From: Cryomorphaceae bacterium
GTDB lineage: Bacteria > Bacteroidota > Bacteroidia > Flavobacteriales > Schleiferiaceae
Assembly (NCBI GenBank): GCA_017858515.1
Contig: JAFMBM010000022.1
Span: 1 to 44,904 of the forward strand
Direction: 5' to 3'
DNA length: 44,904 bases
Shown here: piece after piece, positions 6,694 to 15,387 of the stretch
Layout of the letters: each line of letters starts with the position of its first letter
Position numbering within the stretch: position 1 is the first letter of the stretch
Made by a program: the position numbers and the translations under genes
The notes under the pieces: generated by a model
What the model saw: only the letters and a program-made list of their open reading frames with translations
Databases searched by the model: none
What the model was told of the DNA's origin: nothing

Positions 6694-8004
6694 TTAAGGT
6701 GTTCCCATTCCAGCTAAATCCATCTCCTTCATAAACTCCCGCTTCATTAGCTCTTCCAAGCGCTTGCTGTATTTGTCAGTAAGGGTTTTAAAAGCGGGCA
6801 AATTGCTTTCATCTATTGTTTTTGCTTCCGGCAAATCTTCTTTGAGAGGATCTACTTGTTTTCCATTTTTCCAAAAACGGTAGCAAACATGAGGCCCAGT
6901 TGCTAAGCCTGTACTACCAACATATCCAATAATATCCCCTTGGCGAACACGAACCCCTTGACTCATTCCCTTTGCTATCTTACTCATATGCAGATACTGG
7001 GTACTATAAGTTGAATTATGGCGCACCTTAACATAGTTTCCGTTTCCGCTCGTATAGCCCGATTTTTCAATCACTCCATCTGCTGTAGTCATAATGGGGG
7101 TGCCCGAAGGAGCGGCATAATCAGTACCCAAGTGAGGCTTTACTCTCTTCAAAACCGGGTGAAAACGATTTCTATTGTATTTCGACGAAATCCTAAAAAA
7201 GTTCAACGGTGCCTTTAGGAAAGCTTTTTTTAAGCTTCTTCCTTCCAAATCATAATACTCCATAAAATCTTCCTTCTCGAATCGATAGGCGTCGTAATCC
7301 TTACCAGCGTGTTGAAACCGTGCGGCCAAGATTTTACCCGCCCCTACGAAAACAGTGTCATCAACCCAGATTTCCTCGTATTCCACAGCAAACTTATCGC
7401 CAGGTTGAATTCGGAAGAAGTCAATACTCCAAGCGTATAGATCGGCGATAGTCATCACCAAATCCAAGGATACATTTTGCTCCTGTAGGGCCGTATACAA
7501 AGAAGAATGAATGGTTGCCGAAATTCGTCTATTTCGAACCTGCACCTCCTTCTCTTTTCTCTCTACTACAATACTGTCTCCCAAATGAATAAGCACATAG
7601 TTCAGTGCATCTTCTTGGTAAACCATTTTTCGAAGAACTTTCGTTGAATCCTTTTCAGAGGTATAGAAATGAAAGGTTCTACCTGGACGAATCTTCCTTA
7701 AATCAAGCACTCCTTGTGCCTTATCGGCAATGGCAAACAGTTGAGAAGCCGGCACTCCTTTTTCGGTTAAAATATTCGAAAAAGTCTCTCCATTCCGAAC
7801 CTCATGCCTATCTACAGCAAAGGAATCAATTGAAAATCCAAACTCAACTCTTGGCACAAAAATCTCTTCTTCTTGGGAAGCTTGCCCATCCATCTCTGTA
7901 TAAGAAGTTTGGCCGAAGAAATAGAACATAGCGAGAACTAAAAGTACCGCTCCTGAAACCAGTAATCCTAATCGCCATTGCTTATTCGAAAGTAATTTCT
8001 TCAT
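6694..8004 (-). CDS. M23 family metallopeptidase (peptidoglycan endopeptidase type), membrane anchored
   Basis: A 436-residue protein with one membrane anchor (residues 11-31), an N-terminal LysM/OapA-like part (RNGETFSNILTEKGVP at about 70-85) and a C-terminal M23 lysostaphin-type domain. The zinc-site residues are His291 and Asp295 in HLGTDY, His339 in QYLHM, and His372 in GPHVCYRFW. In the last motif Cys374 replaces the second His of the normal HxH. Such enzymes cut cross-links in peptidoglycan and act in the periplasm. Its start overlaps the end of the dioxygenase gene by four bases (ATGA), so the two are translationally coupled despite unrelated roles. Confidence 0.9.
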   Translation of the reverse strand: MKKLLSNKQWRLGLLVSGAVLLVLAMFYFFGQTSYTEMDGQASQEEEIFVPRVEFGFSIDSFAVDRHEVRNGETFSNILTEKGVPASQLFAIADKAQGVLDLRKIRPGRTFHFYTSEKDSTKVLRKMVYQEDALNYVLIHLGDSIVVERKEKEVQVRNRRISATIHSSLYTALQEQNVSLDLVMTIADLYAWSIDFFRIQPGDKFAVEYEEIWVDDTVFVGAGKILAARFQHAGKDYDAYRFEKEDFMEYYDLEGRSLKKAFLKAPLNFFRISSKYNRNRFHPVLKRVKPHLGTDYAAPSGTPIMTTADGVIEKSGYTSGNGNYVKVRHNSTYSTQYLHMSKIAKGMSQGVRVRQGDIIGYVGSTGLATGPHVCYRFWKNGKQVDPLKEDLPEAKTIDESNLPAFKTLTDKYSKRLEELMKREFMKEMDLAGMGTP

Positions 8005-8969
8005 TTCTTTTTTAGCTCATTCAATACACTTTCTACCCAAGCCTTACCCCATTCTTCATGCTCTGCATCAGTCCATAAACTCGGATAAAAAATCCGCTTT
8101 TGGAATCTAGGAGGAAGGTATTTCTGCCAATTGGTTCCTCCCGTGGCCGCTTTATCAGAAGGACGCATAGCCAGGTAAGCCACTGCTGTTCTGTAATGTT
8201 GTAGAGGCCAATTAACGTTTACATTAAGATCTAAATTGCGCATTGCATTCTTTAGGCCCGATTCTATTCTTTCATCCTCAGAAATCTGCAGATACTTATT
8301 CCAAAGATTGGCCTCCGTCATGCGCTTAGCCCAACGCATTAGTTCGTCCTTATATTTTAATTCAAACTGTCTAAGCGTTAAGGTCTTCTCTTGGGTCTTT
8401 TCGACGATCGCGCCATTTTTCCAGTAAATATTGTCGAACATCTCTTCTAAGGAAGTTTCTCTTGATCTAAATTCCTCCTTATATTCTTTATCGACTAACT
8501 CAATAAAGTTCGTGGCAGCCATTTCTATCCTCCTATATTGAGCAGACTGAAATCCACTTGCTGGTATCAAAGCCATTCGAAATTTTAAAAACTGCTCTCG
8601 ATCCATCCCTTTTTCCATTACCCCGAAAGAATGTGTGAGGGCATCGAAATAGCGATTAATCCTTTCAACCTTATTGAGCAACCATTGTGCTGTAAACTCT
8701 TTCTCCTCAGCAATTTGCTCGAGTTCGTGCAGAGACAATTTGAAATAAAGCTCGGTAATTTGATGGTACATAATAAAGATCGGTTCGTCTTTAATTGATG
8801 TACGTGGCGTTTGGAGGCTTAATAGAGTGTCTAAATGCGTGTAATCCCAGTAGGTGAGGTAATCGGCGTACAACAATCCGTCCAAAAAATCTACCAATTC
8901 CTGACCGGAGGCCTTATACTTTACAGCCAGTTTTTCTAGCCTGTCGTTTACATCCTGATTAAAACTCAT
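8001..8969 (-). CDS. kynA: Tryptophan 2,3-dioxygenase
   Basis: A 322-residue haem enzyme that opens the indole ring of tryptophan to N-formylkynurenine, the first step of the kynurenine route. Recognised by FIMYHQITELYFKLSLHELE (about residues 65-84), the LIPASGFQSAQYRRIE segment (about 128-143) and the C-terminal ATGGTNWQKYLPPRFQKR, which binds substrate. Length is typical. No other kynurenine-pathway gene is in the window. A GC-rich hairpin plus T6 lies immediately in front of the ATG (8970-8992), leaving no room for a promoter after it. It is followed by, and overlaps, the M23 peptidase gene. Confidence 0.95.
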   Translation of the reverse strand: MSFNQDVNDRLEKLAVKYKASGQELVDFLDGLLYADYLTYWDYTHLDTLLSLQTPRTSIKDEPIFIMYHQITELYFKLSLHELEQIAEEKEFTAQWLLNKVERINRYFDALTHSFGVMEKGMDREQFLKFRMALIPASGFQSAQYRRIEMAATNFIELVDKEYKEEFRSRETSLEEMFDNIYWKNGAIVEKTQEKTLTLRQFELKYKDELMRWAKRMTEANLWNKYLQISEDERIESGLKNAMRNLDLNVNVNWPLQHYRTAVAYLAMRPSDKAATGGTNWQKYLPPRFQKRIFYPSLWTDAEHEEWGKAWVESVLNELKKK

Positions 8970-8992
8970 AAAAAAGGGGGCATTAAGCCCCC
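8970..8992 (-). terminator. Intrinsic terminator or attenuator directly before kynA start
   Basis: On the minus strand GGGGGC-TTAAT-GCCCCC (8976-8992) is followed by TTTTTT (8970-8975) and then at once by the kynA ATG (8967-8969). It ends DUF3108 transcription. Because the T run touches the start codon, kynA must be read through it or the hairpin must act as an attenuator. Confidence 0.8.
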
Positions 8993-9016
8993 AAATCTAC
9001 AACTACTTCATTGTAA

Positions 9017-9823
9017 TTATTTCTTAAAAACAACAGGCACTATTGTGTTACTATACTCTGACAAATCCATCTTTATAGATCCTACTGCCAATTCCGCTTG
9101 CATACGCACCGGGATCTTGTTTTGATCATTGCTTACCCATAACGTAATACCTTCTTTCTCTTTAAAAACTCTACCCGATTGAACTAAGGGTTGAAATTTT
9201 AGACAATCGATCTTTCCCCACTTTGTTTTTAAAGTCTCTGTACCCAAGTACTTCAATTTGAAATCAAAAGTTTCGTGATCTAAGAATATACTAATGGGAA
9301 TGGAACTTCCCTTTTTCAGCTTAGAAGCATCGTAGCTTCTGGCGTAATAGAAAGCTGAAAGCATATCCTGAGCAAAAGCAGGGACATCATAAACCTTGTT
9401 GGCCACTTCTTTATCGATCGCCGTACGATTGGTATGATCAAAGAAAAGATGGCGCTTAATTATGTATCCCCCTTCATTTACATCGCGAATGAACTCATGA
9501 GGAATAATGGATTCGGTATCTAAATAAGTAGTGTAAGTATCGCGGGTTTTAAAAAAAACCTCAGCCATCCCCACACTCCTTCCTTTCCCTTCTATATGGA
9601 AGACCGGACGATCTTGTCGGCTCGTAACCGACTTAACGCGTAGTTCGGCTTCACCGGCATTTATAAGTCCGTAATGAATGCGATATTTCAAATACTCTCC
9701 AACCTTAAAAGCATTCTGATTTAAAGATCTCAAAGCAGGTTTAGGATCGTTAACATCTTGCGAGCTTAGTTGCACGCCCAAAAGAAACAAGGCTAGGGTT
9801 AACACCCGATGTAGCTTTTTCAT
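9017..9823 (-). CDS. DUF3108 domain-containing secreted protein
   Basis: A 268-residue protein with a cleavable signal peptide (MKKLHRVLTLALFLLGVQLS). The mature part carries the DUF3108 pattern: LKYRIHYGLINAGEAELRV near the start, GYIIKRHLFFDH, the DMLSAFYYAR segment and LDHETFDFKLKYLG. DUF3108 proteins are periplasmic beta-rich proteins in Gram-negative bacteria; their role is not established, though some are linked to the envelope. In Bacteroidota the gene often neighbours the dioxygenase and M23 genes, as here. It has its own promoter candidate at 9830-9859, and the terminator at 8970-8992 would end its transcript. Confidence 0.9.
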   Translation of the reverse strand: MKKLHRVLTLALFLLGVQLSSQDVNDPKPALRSLNQNAFKVGEYLKYRIHYGLINAGEAELRVKSVTSRQDRPVFHIEGKGRSVGMAEVFFKTRDTYTTYLDTESIIPHEFIRDVNEGGYIIKRHLFFDHTNRTAIDKEVANKVYDVPAFAQDMLSAFYYARSYDASKLKKGSSIPISIFLDHETFDFKLKYLGTETLKTKWGKIDCLKFQPLVQSGRVFKEKEGITLWVSNDQNKIPVRMQAELAVGSIKMDLSEYSNTIVPVVFKK

Positions 9824-9829
9824 AATTTA

Positions 9830-9859
9830 AAAATATATAGCTTCTAAAGGCAAAGTCAA
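9830..9859 (-). promoter_or_regulatory. Bacteroidota-type promoter of the DUF3108 gene
   Basis: On the minus strand TTG (9857-9859), exactly 19 bases, then TATATTTT (9830-9837), matching TTG-N19-TAnnTTTG except for the last base. The box ends six bases before the ATG, so the mRNA leader would be only a few bases. Confidence 0.6.
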
Positions 9860-9903
9860 TGCCAAGACTTTAGTTGGAAGTAACCCTAGATCGCATTCAA
9901 TGA

Positions 9904-12678
9904 TTACTGCACAATATTTACTATTCGCTTAGGCACCACTATAATCTTTTTAACGGCTTTGCCTTCAGCATATTTTTCAAACAGCTCATGATTCAGCGCC
10001 AATTCTTCAACCCTTTTTGGAGTAGTATCTGCGGGCACTTCGAGCTTATAACGCACCTTTCCGTTGAAGGAAACAGGATAAAGAACATTCGATTCTTCTA
10101 AAAATTTTGGATTATACTCGGGCCATTCTTGAAGACTTACGGAGAATGCATTCCCCAACTTGCTCCACAATTCCTCAGCAATATGAGGCGCATAGGGTGA
10201 AAGAATAATTAATAATGGTTCTAGAATCTCCCGCTTATTGCATTTCTGTTCTTGCAATTCATTCACGCAAATCATAAAGGCGCTAACCGAAGTGTTAAAA
10301 GAGAAATTATCTATATCCTCGCTTACTTTCTTAATTGTTTTGTGAAGACTTTTCCTTTCTTTCTCATTCGCATCTTCATTAGAAAGATCGCCTTCATACA
10401 ATCTCCACAACTTTCTTAAAAAGCTAGAAACTCCACTCAAGCCATTTGTATTCCATGGCTTATGTTGTTCAAGAGGACCTAAAAACATTTCATACATCCG
10501 CAAGGCATCGGCCCCGTAGCGTGCCACAACATCGTCGGGGTTTACCACATTATGCCAGCGCTTCGACATTTTTTCAACCTCCTCACCTGCCCTTAACTCA
10601 CCATTTTCAAGAATAAATTCTGAATCAGCAAAATCAGTTCTCCATTTTTTCAAGGCCTCAATATTCACAACTGAATTCTCTACTAGATTCACGTCAATAT
10701 GAATGGCCGTAGTGGTGTACGAATCTTTTAATCCATGTGAAACATAGGCATCTCGACCCTCAATTCGGTAAATCAAGGAGGAAGTGCCTTGAATCATTCC
10801 TTGATTGATCATCTTCTTGAACGGCTCTTCCGAAACCGCAAGTCCAATATCCTTTAAAAATTTCTGCCAGAAACGGGCATAAAGCAAATGGCCCGTAGCG
10901 TGCTCCGCCCCGCCTAAATAGAGATCCACCTCTTTCCAATAGGCTTGCTGCTCTTGGCCAACAAATTCCTCAACATTTTGAGGGTCCATATATCGAAGCC
11001 AATACCAACTAGAACCAGCCCATCCAGGCATGGTTGTTAATTCCAAGGGATAACCTTCTCCATTTGCTACCAAACCTTTTTCTGGATGATACGACCATTT
11101 ATCCGCTCTACCCAAAGGCGGATCTCCATCTTCGGTAGGTAAAAACTGGTCTACCTCAGGCAAATTAAGCGGGAGATGCTCTTCTCTCACTGTTTTCGCA
11201 ATCCCATCTTCGTAATACACAGGAATAGGCTCTCCCCAATATCGTTGACGCCCAAAGGCAGCATCTCGAATCCGATATTGAATCTTCCTAGATCCAATAT
11301 TCCGCTGCTCTACGAGCTCAATCATTCTCTTCTTGGCCTCTAAAACTTCCAATCCATTGATCAAAGGACTGTTGATGATCGATCCTTCCTTGGCTTCATA
11401 TGCCTCCTTTAAAATATCTCCCCCACTTACTACTTCAATAATAGGTAATTCAAAATGCTTTGCAAAGGCCCAATCTCTACTATCGTGTGCAGGCACAGCC
11501 ATTACTGCCCCGGTTCCATATCCAGCCAAAACATAATCGGCAATCCAAATCGGCAACAAATCACCTGTAAATGGATGAACAGCAAAGGAACCTGTAAACG
11601 CACCAGAAACTTCTTTCACATCTGCCATCCTCTCTCTTTCAGAGCGCTGAGAACTGGCTTTTTTATACGATTGAATAAGACTGAACTGGCTAGATGTTGT
11701 TAGTTCATCAACCCACTCGTGTTCAGGTGCCAGAACAATAAAGCTGGCGCCATATATAGTATCAGGGCGTGTAGAGAAGACCTCAATCTTTTTCTTTGAA
11801 TTTTGAATATCAAAAAAGAGTTTAGCTCCTTCACTTTTTCCTATCCAATTTTTCTGAGATTCTTTTAAAGAATCCGACCAATCAATGGTCTGTAGTCCGC
11901 TGAGAAGGCGATCGGCATAGGCAGTGATACGCAAACTCCATTGCTGCATTTTTTTTCGCTCAACCGGATGGCCACCACGTTCAGAAAAACCTTCTTTTAC
12001 CTCATCATTGGCCAGAACGGTTCCCAAGGCTGGACACCAATTAACAAAAGTCTCTGATCTATAGGCTAATCTGAATTGCTGTAAAATCTCTTCACGCTTA
12101 AAATCAGAATAGCCCTTCCAATCAGAAGCAGTAAAGTGGGATTCAAAACTGCTCGCTGCCGCAATTCCTGAGCTCCCATTTATCTCAAAATGTTTTTCTA
12201 GGTCTTGGATAGATTGGGCCTGAGCCAAATCTAAATTGTACCATGAATGGAATAGCTTTAAAAAAATAAATTGAGTCCATTTAAAATATTCTGGACTAGA
12301 AGTGCGTACCTCTCTAGACCAGTCGAAAGAAAAACCAATGGCGTCGAGCTGCTTTCGGTACCGAAGAATGTTCTCTTTTGTGGTCTTCAAAGGATGCTGA
12401 CCCGTTTGGATAGCGTATTGTTCTGCAGGCAAACCAAAAGAATCGTATCCCATGGGATGCAAAACTGAATATCCCTTTAATCTCTTAAAACGAGAAACAA
12501 TATCTGAGGCAATATATCCCAACGGATGGCCAACATGAAGTCCTGCACCAGAAGGATAGGGAAACATATCTAAAACATAATACTTCGGCTTCGATTTGTC
12601 TTCAACTGCCTTAAATACTTCCTCTTTGGCCCAACGTTCTTGCCATTTAGCCTCAAAATCATCCGGTCTGAATTCCAT
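9904..12678 (-). CDS. leuS: Leucine--tRNA ligase
   Basis: A 924-residue class I synthetase that charges tRNA-Leu. The HIGH signature is HVGH at residues 48-51 within PYPSGAGLHVGHPLGY. The CP1 editing domain (about 220-420) contains STRPDTIYGASF and VMAVPAHDSRDW. The ATP-binding loop reads KMSKR at 703-707, an Arg in place of the usual final Ser. An insertion with ENGELRAGEEVEKMSK precedes it, as in Bacteroidota LeuRS. The anticodon-binding domain and C-terminal domain are complete, ending KIIVVPKRIVNIVQ. It is transcribed on its own from a possible TACCTTCG box at 12708-12715. Confidence 0.97.
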   Translation of the reverse strand: MEFRPDDFEAKWQERWAKEEVFKAVEDKSKPKYYVLDMFPYPSGAGLHVGHPLGYIASDIVSRFKRLKGYSVLHPMGYDSFGLPAEQYAIQTGQHPLKTTKENILRYRKQLDAIGFSFDWSREVRTSSPEYFKWTQFIFLKLFHSWYNLDLAQAQSIQDLEKHFEINGSSGIAAASSFESHFTASDWKGYSDFKREEILQQFRLAYRSETFVNWCPALGTVLANDEVKEGFSERGGHPVERKKMQQWSLRITAYADRLLSGLQTIDWSDSLKESQKNWIGKSEGAKLFFDIQNSKKKIEVFSTRPDTIYGASFIVLAPEHEWVDELTTSSQFSLIQSYKKASSQRSERERMADVKEVSGAFTGSFAVHPFTGDLLPIWIADYVLAGYGTGAVMAVPAHDSRDWAFAKHFELPIIEVVSGGDILKEAYEAKEGSIINSPLINGLEVLEAKKRMIELVEQRNIGSRKIQYRIRDAAFGRQRYWGEPIPVYYEDGIAKTVREEHLPLNLPEVDQFLPTEDGDPPLGRADKWSYHPEKGLVANGEGYPLELTTMPGWAGSSWYWLRYMDPQNVEEFVGQEQQAYWKEVDLYLGGAEHATGHLLYARFWQKFLKDIGLAVSEEPFKKMINQGMIQGTSSLIYRIEGRDAYVSHGLKDSYTTTAIHIDVNLVENSVVNIEALKKWRTDFADSEFILENGELRAGEEVEKMSKRWHNVVNPDDVVARYGADALRMYEMFLGPLEQHKPWNTNGLSGVSSFLRKLWRLYEGDLSNEDANEKERKSLHKTIKKVSEDIDNFSFNTSVSAFMICVNELQEQKCNKREILEPLLIILSPYAPHIAEELWSKLGNAFSVSLQEWPEYNPKFLEESNVLYPVSFNGKVRYKLEVPADTTPKRVEELALNHELFEKYAEGKAVKKIIVVPKRIVNIVQ

Positions 12679-12707
12679 CTTTATATAACCCTACTTTGTA
12701 CAATTGG

Positions 12708-12715
12708 CGAAGGTA
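12708..12715 (-). promoter_or_regulatory. Possible -7 box of leuS
   Basis: The minus strand reads TACCTTCG, fitting TAnnTTYG, 29 bases before the leuS ATG. The same octamer occurs on the plus strand at 12756 for the divergent ftsX gene. No TTG at -33 spacing. Confidence 0.4.
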
Positions 12716-12755
12716 CAATCATCGAGCGATAAGAAGAGGATACCCACTGTTTTGT

Positions 12756-12763
12756 TACCTTCG
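12756..12763 (+). promoter_or_regulatory. Possible -7 box of the ftsX operon (leaderless spacing)
   Basis: TACCTTCG ends exactly four bases before the GTG start at 12768. If the usual distance from box to transcription start holds, the mRNA begins at or next to the start codon. No TTG at -33 spacing. Confidence 0.45.
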
Positions 12764-12767
12764 CGCT

Positions 12768-13646
12768 GTGAGTCGAAAGCAAGACAATTTTACAAAGCGA
12801 AGGCTGAGGTCTTCCTATGCCTCTGTAGTGGTATCCGTATCGCTGGTGCTTTTTCTTTTAGGGCTTCTTGGCCTGCTGCTCATGAATGCTAGTGAAGTGG
12901 CTAAAAGAGTGCGTGAGAATTTTGCTGTTCAGTTGATTTTAAAGGAGGAAGTGGCTGAACTTGATCGACTCAGTATGCAAAAAGAGTTGGCCTTAGCAAC
13001 CTTCGTTAAAGAAGTTCGTTTTGTATCCAAAGAGCAAGCAGCTGAAGAATTAAAAGCCCAATTGGATGAAGATTTCGTTGACTTTTTAGGATATAATCCA
13101 CTCCGAAATGCTTTTGATTTACGCTTGAAGGCTGAATATGTTACTCCTGCCCAATTGGTTCTCATTGAGCGCGATCTAGAAATTCTTGAATTTGTAGAAA
13201 GTGTTTCCTATGATAAACCACTTTTGGAGTTAATGAACGATAATATTAGAAGATTGGGATTATTTCTACTCATTGGCACTTTTATCCTTCTAATTATTTC
13301 TATAGCCCTAATAAATAGCTCCATACGTCTGTCTATCTACAGTAGACGCTTCTTAATTAAAACAATGCAACTGGTGGGAGCCACAAGTGGATTTATCCGC
13401 AGACCCTTTCTTAAAACTGGACTTATTCACGGCATTTTAGGCTCCTTAGTAGCAACACTTTTGCTAACAGCCCTGCTCTACTCTATTTTCAATAAATTTC
13501 CAGACGCCGCTGAAATACTGCAACCCATTCATTATGCTCTAGCATTTGTTGCCATGCTCATACTGGGAATTTTAATCTCGTGGATATGTACTTATTTTGC
13601 CGTGCGGCGTTATTTAAGTCTCAAAACCGATGAACTCTATTATTAA
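12768..13646 (+). CDS. ftsX: Cell division protein FtsX-like permease
   Basis: A 292-residue four-helix membrane protein. Its first helix (SSYASVVVSVSLVLFLLGLL) is followed by the extracytoplasmic domain (about 45-155, VRENFAVQLILKEEV to FVESVSYDKP) and three further helices. FtsX acts with the ATPase FtsE to regulate peptidoglycan hydrolases at the septum; ftsE is not in this window, which is usual for Bacteroidota. The frame is open upstream to a TTG at 12696, but the GTG at 12768 (start VSRKQDNFTKRRLRSSYA) matches where FtsX proteins of this group begin and follows a promoter box by four bases. It is the first gene of an operon with DUF3098, uppP and truB. Confidence 0.92.
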   Translation: MSRKQDNFTKRRLRSSYASVVVSVSLVLFLLGLLGLLLMNASEVAKRVRENFAVQLILKEEVAELDRLSMQKELALATFVKEVRFVSKEQAAEELKAQLDEDFVDFLGYNPLRNAFDLRLKAEYVTPAQLVLIERDLEILEFVESVSYDKPLLELMNDNIRRLGLFLLIGTFILLIISIALINSSIRLSIYSRRFLIKTMQLVGATSGFIRRPFLKTGLIHGILGSLVATLLLTALLYSIFNKFPDAAEILQPIHYALAFVAMLILGILISWICTYFAVRRYLSLKTDELYY

Positions 13647-13868
13647 ATGAAGAACGAATTTGTATTTGGTAAGAAAAACTACGTGCTAATGATTGCTGGA
13701 TTGGTAATTATAGCAGTAGGCTATATGTTGATGGCTGGTGGTGGATCAGACGATCCAAGTGTATTTAACCCAGATATCTTCGGAACCCAGCGCATTATTA
13801 TTGCTCCTATTGTGGTTCTGCTAGGATTTATTGTAGAACTGTGGGCTATAATGTCGAAACCTGAATGA
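13647..13868 (+). CDS. DUF3098 small membrane protein
   Basis: A 73-residue protein with two membrane helices (about 13-31 and 50-68) separated by GGGSDDPSVFNPDIFGTQRI, a pattern typical of DUF3098. It starts immediately after the ftsX stop codon, and its own stop overlaps uppP by four bases (ATGA). The family is small, restricted largely to Bacteroidota, and of unknown role. Its fixed place between FtsX and UppP suggests a link to cell-wall synthesis or division, which is inference from context. Confidence 0.92.
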   Translation: MKNEFVFGKKNYVLMIAGLVIIAVGYMLMAGGGSDDPSVFNPDIFGTQRIIIAPIVVLLGFIVELWAIMSKPE

Positions 13869-14671
13869 GTATTTGGGAAGCCCTATTATTGGGCATTATT
13901 CAAGGCTTAACCGAATTTTTACCTGTATCCAGTAGTGGGCACCTTGAATTGGGAAAGGCCATTCTTGGAAATGATTCAGAAGCTGCTTCGAGCCTGATGT
14001 TCACCGTAATAATGCATGCGGCAACTGCCTTGAGCACAATTATTATTTTTCGTCAAGAAATTGGCAAAATATTCAAAGGCCTCTTTCAATTCAAATGGAA
14101 TGAAGAAACTCAGTATTCTGCGAAGATTGTTTTAAGCATGATTCCCGCAGGTATTGTGGGATTGGTTTTCAAAGATGAAATAGAAAGTCTTTTCAATGGT
14201 GAACTTTTATTAGTGGGCGTAATGCTCATTATCACAGGCTTATTGCTTTTCCTAGCAGACAAAGCCAAGCGCACGGAGAAAAAGGTGAGTTTCACAAATG
14301 CTTTAATCATTGGTATTTCACAGGCCATCGCCATACTTCCTGGCATTTCTCGTTCGGGAGCTACCATTTCCACTTCAGTTTTGCTCGGAATCGATCGTTC
14401 TAAGGCTGCCCAATTCAGTTTCTTAATGGTGGTGCCTCTCATTTTAGGTAAGTTTATCCTCGACTTAAAAGATGTCCTTGAATTGGGTGGTTCTGCAACC
14501 CATTCTATAGGATTTCTTCCTCTTTCGGTTGGGTTTCTAGCCGCTTTTTTCAGCGGACTAATCGCCTGTAAATGGATGATTAACCTAGTGAAGCGCAGTA
14601 AATTGGTATATTTTTCTATCTATTGCTTTGCTGTAGGAACCATTGCAACTTATGTAGCGCTCTATTTGTAA
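13865..14671 (+). CDS. uppP: Undecaprenyl-diphosphatase
   Basis: A 268-residue integral membrane enzyme that dephosphorylates undecaprenyl diphosphate to recycle the lipid carrier for peptidoglycan and other surface polymers. The two BacA/UppP signatures are present: QGLTEFLPVSSSGHLE (residues 14-29) and LPGISRSGATIS (about 158-169), which hold the catalytic Glu, Ser, His and Arg. About eight hydrophobic segments are seen. It overlaps DUF3098 at its start and truB by one base at its end (TAATG), so all are cotranslated from one message. Confidence 0.97.
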   Translation: MSIWEALLLGIIQGLTEFLPVSSSGHLELGKAILGNDSEAASSLMFTVIMHAATALSTIIIFRQEIGKIFKGLFQFKWNEETQYSAKIVLSMIPAGIVGLVFKDEIESLFNGELLLVGVMLIITGLLLFLADKAKRTEKKVSFTNALIIGISQAIAILPGISRSGATISTSVLLGIDRSKAAQFSFLMVVPLILGKFILDLKDVLELGGSATHSIGFLPLSVGFLAAFFSGLIACKWMINLVKRSKLVYFSIYCFAVGTIATYVALYL

Positions 14672-15387
14672 TGCCTTTGAGTCCTCAGGAACAAGCGGAA
14701 TCTTTTATAAATGGAAGGGTGCTTCTCATAGACAAGCCACTACATTGGACTAGTTTTCAGGCCGTTAATTTTATCAAGCACCGAGCGAAGCGGATTTCCA
14801 AACAAAAAAAAATTAAAGTGGGTCATGCGGGTACCTTAGACCCACTGGCTACTGGATTGCTCATTATATGCATTGGAAAAAAAACCAAAAGCATCAATGA
14901 CTACATGGGACTGGATAAAACCTATACGGGTGCTTTTGAATTAGGAGCTACTACTGCAAGCTACGACAAGGAGAGCGAAATAGATAGGCAGTTTTCAATT
15001 GAAGGAATATCCGATGAACAGATCCACCAGAACTGCTTGCAATTTTTAGGCGAACAACAGCAGCTTCCCCCTGTTTTTAGTGCTATTAAAAAAGAGGGAA
15101 AGAAGATGTATGAGTATGCCCGAGCAGGTAAGGAAGTGGAAATAACTCCAAGAACTATTTTTATTAAGCGATTTGAAATCAGCAAAATAGAACTTCCCCT
15201 CGTCTATTTTGAATTAGAGTGTAGCAAAGGAACTTACGTACGCTCTCTGGCTCACGATTTTGGAAGAACTTTAAACAATGGAGCCCATCTTGCTTCTCTT
15301 CGTAGGGAGGCCATTGGTGAATTCCATGTCAATGAAGCCCTAAGTCCACAAGCTTGGGAAGTGAGTATTCACAAGGAACTTGTCTAA
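14671..15387 (+). CDS. truB: tRNA pseudouridine(55) synthase TruB
   Basis: A 238-residue enzyme that makes pseudouridine 55 in the T-loop of tRNAs. The catalytic motif GHAGTLDPLATG has Asp57. KIKVGHAG, the Tyr motif in TYTGAFELGATT, and the Arg/Leu motif in KGTYVRSLAHDFG are all present. The frame extends to 14623 within uppP, but the ATG at 14671, overlapping the uppP stop, begins at the typical TruB N-terminus. It is the last gene of the ftsX operon and ends by overlapping a convergent gene by four bases. Confidence 0.97.
   Translation: MPLSPQEQAESFINGRVLLIDKPLHWTSFQAVNFIKHRAKRISKQKKIKVGHAGTLDPLATGLLIICIGKKTKSINDYMGLDKTYTGAFELGATTASYDKESEIDRQFSIEGISDEQIHQNCLQFLGEQQQLPPVFSAIKKEGKKMYEYARAGKEVEITPRTIFIKRFEISKIELPLVYFELECSKGTYVRSLAHDFGRTLNNGAHLASLRREAIGEFHVNEALSPQAWEVSIHKELV

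Noticed and set aside
12696..12767. Longer N-terminus for FtsX from a TTG at 12696
   Set aside because: The added residues (YNWRRYNHRAIRR) do not belong to the family start, and a promoter box lies within the extension just before the GTG at 12768.
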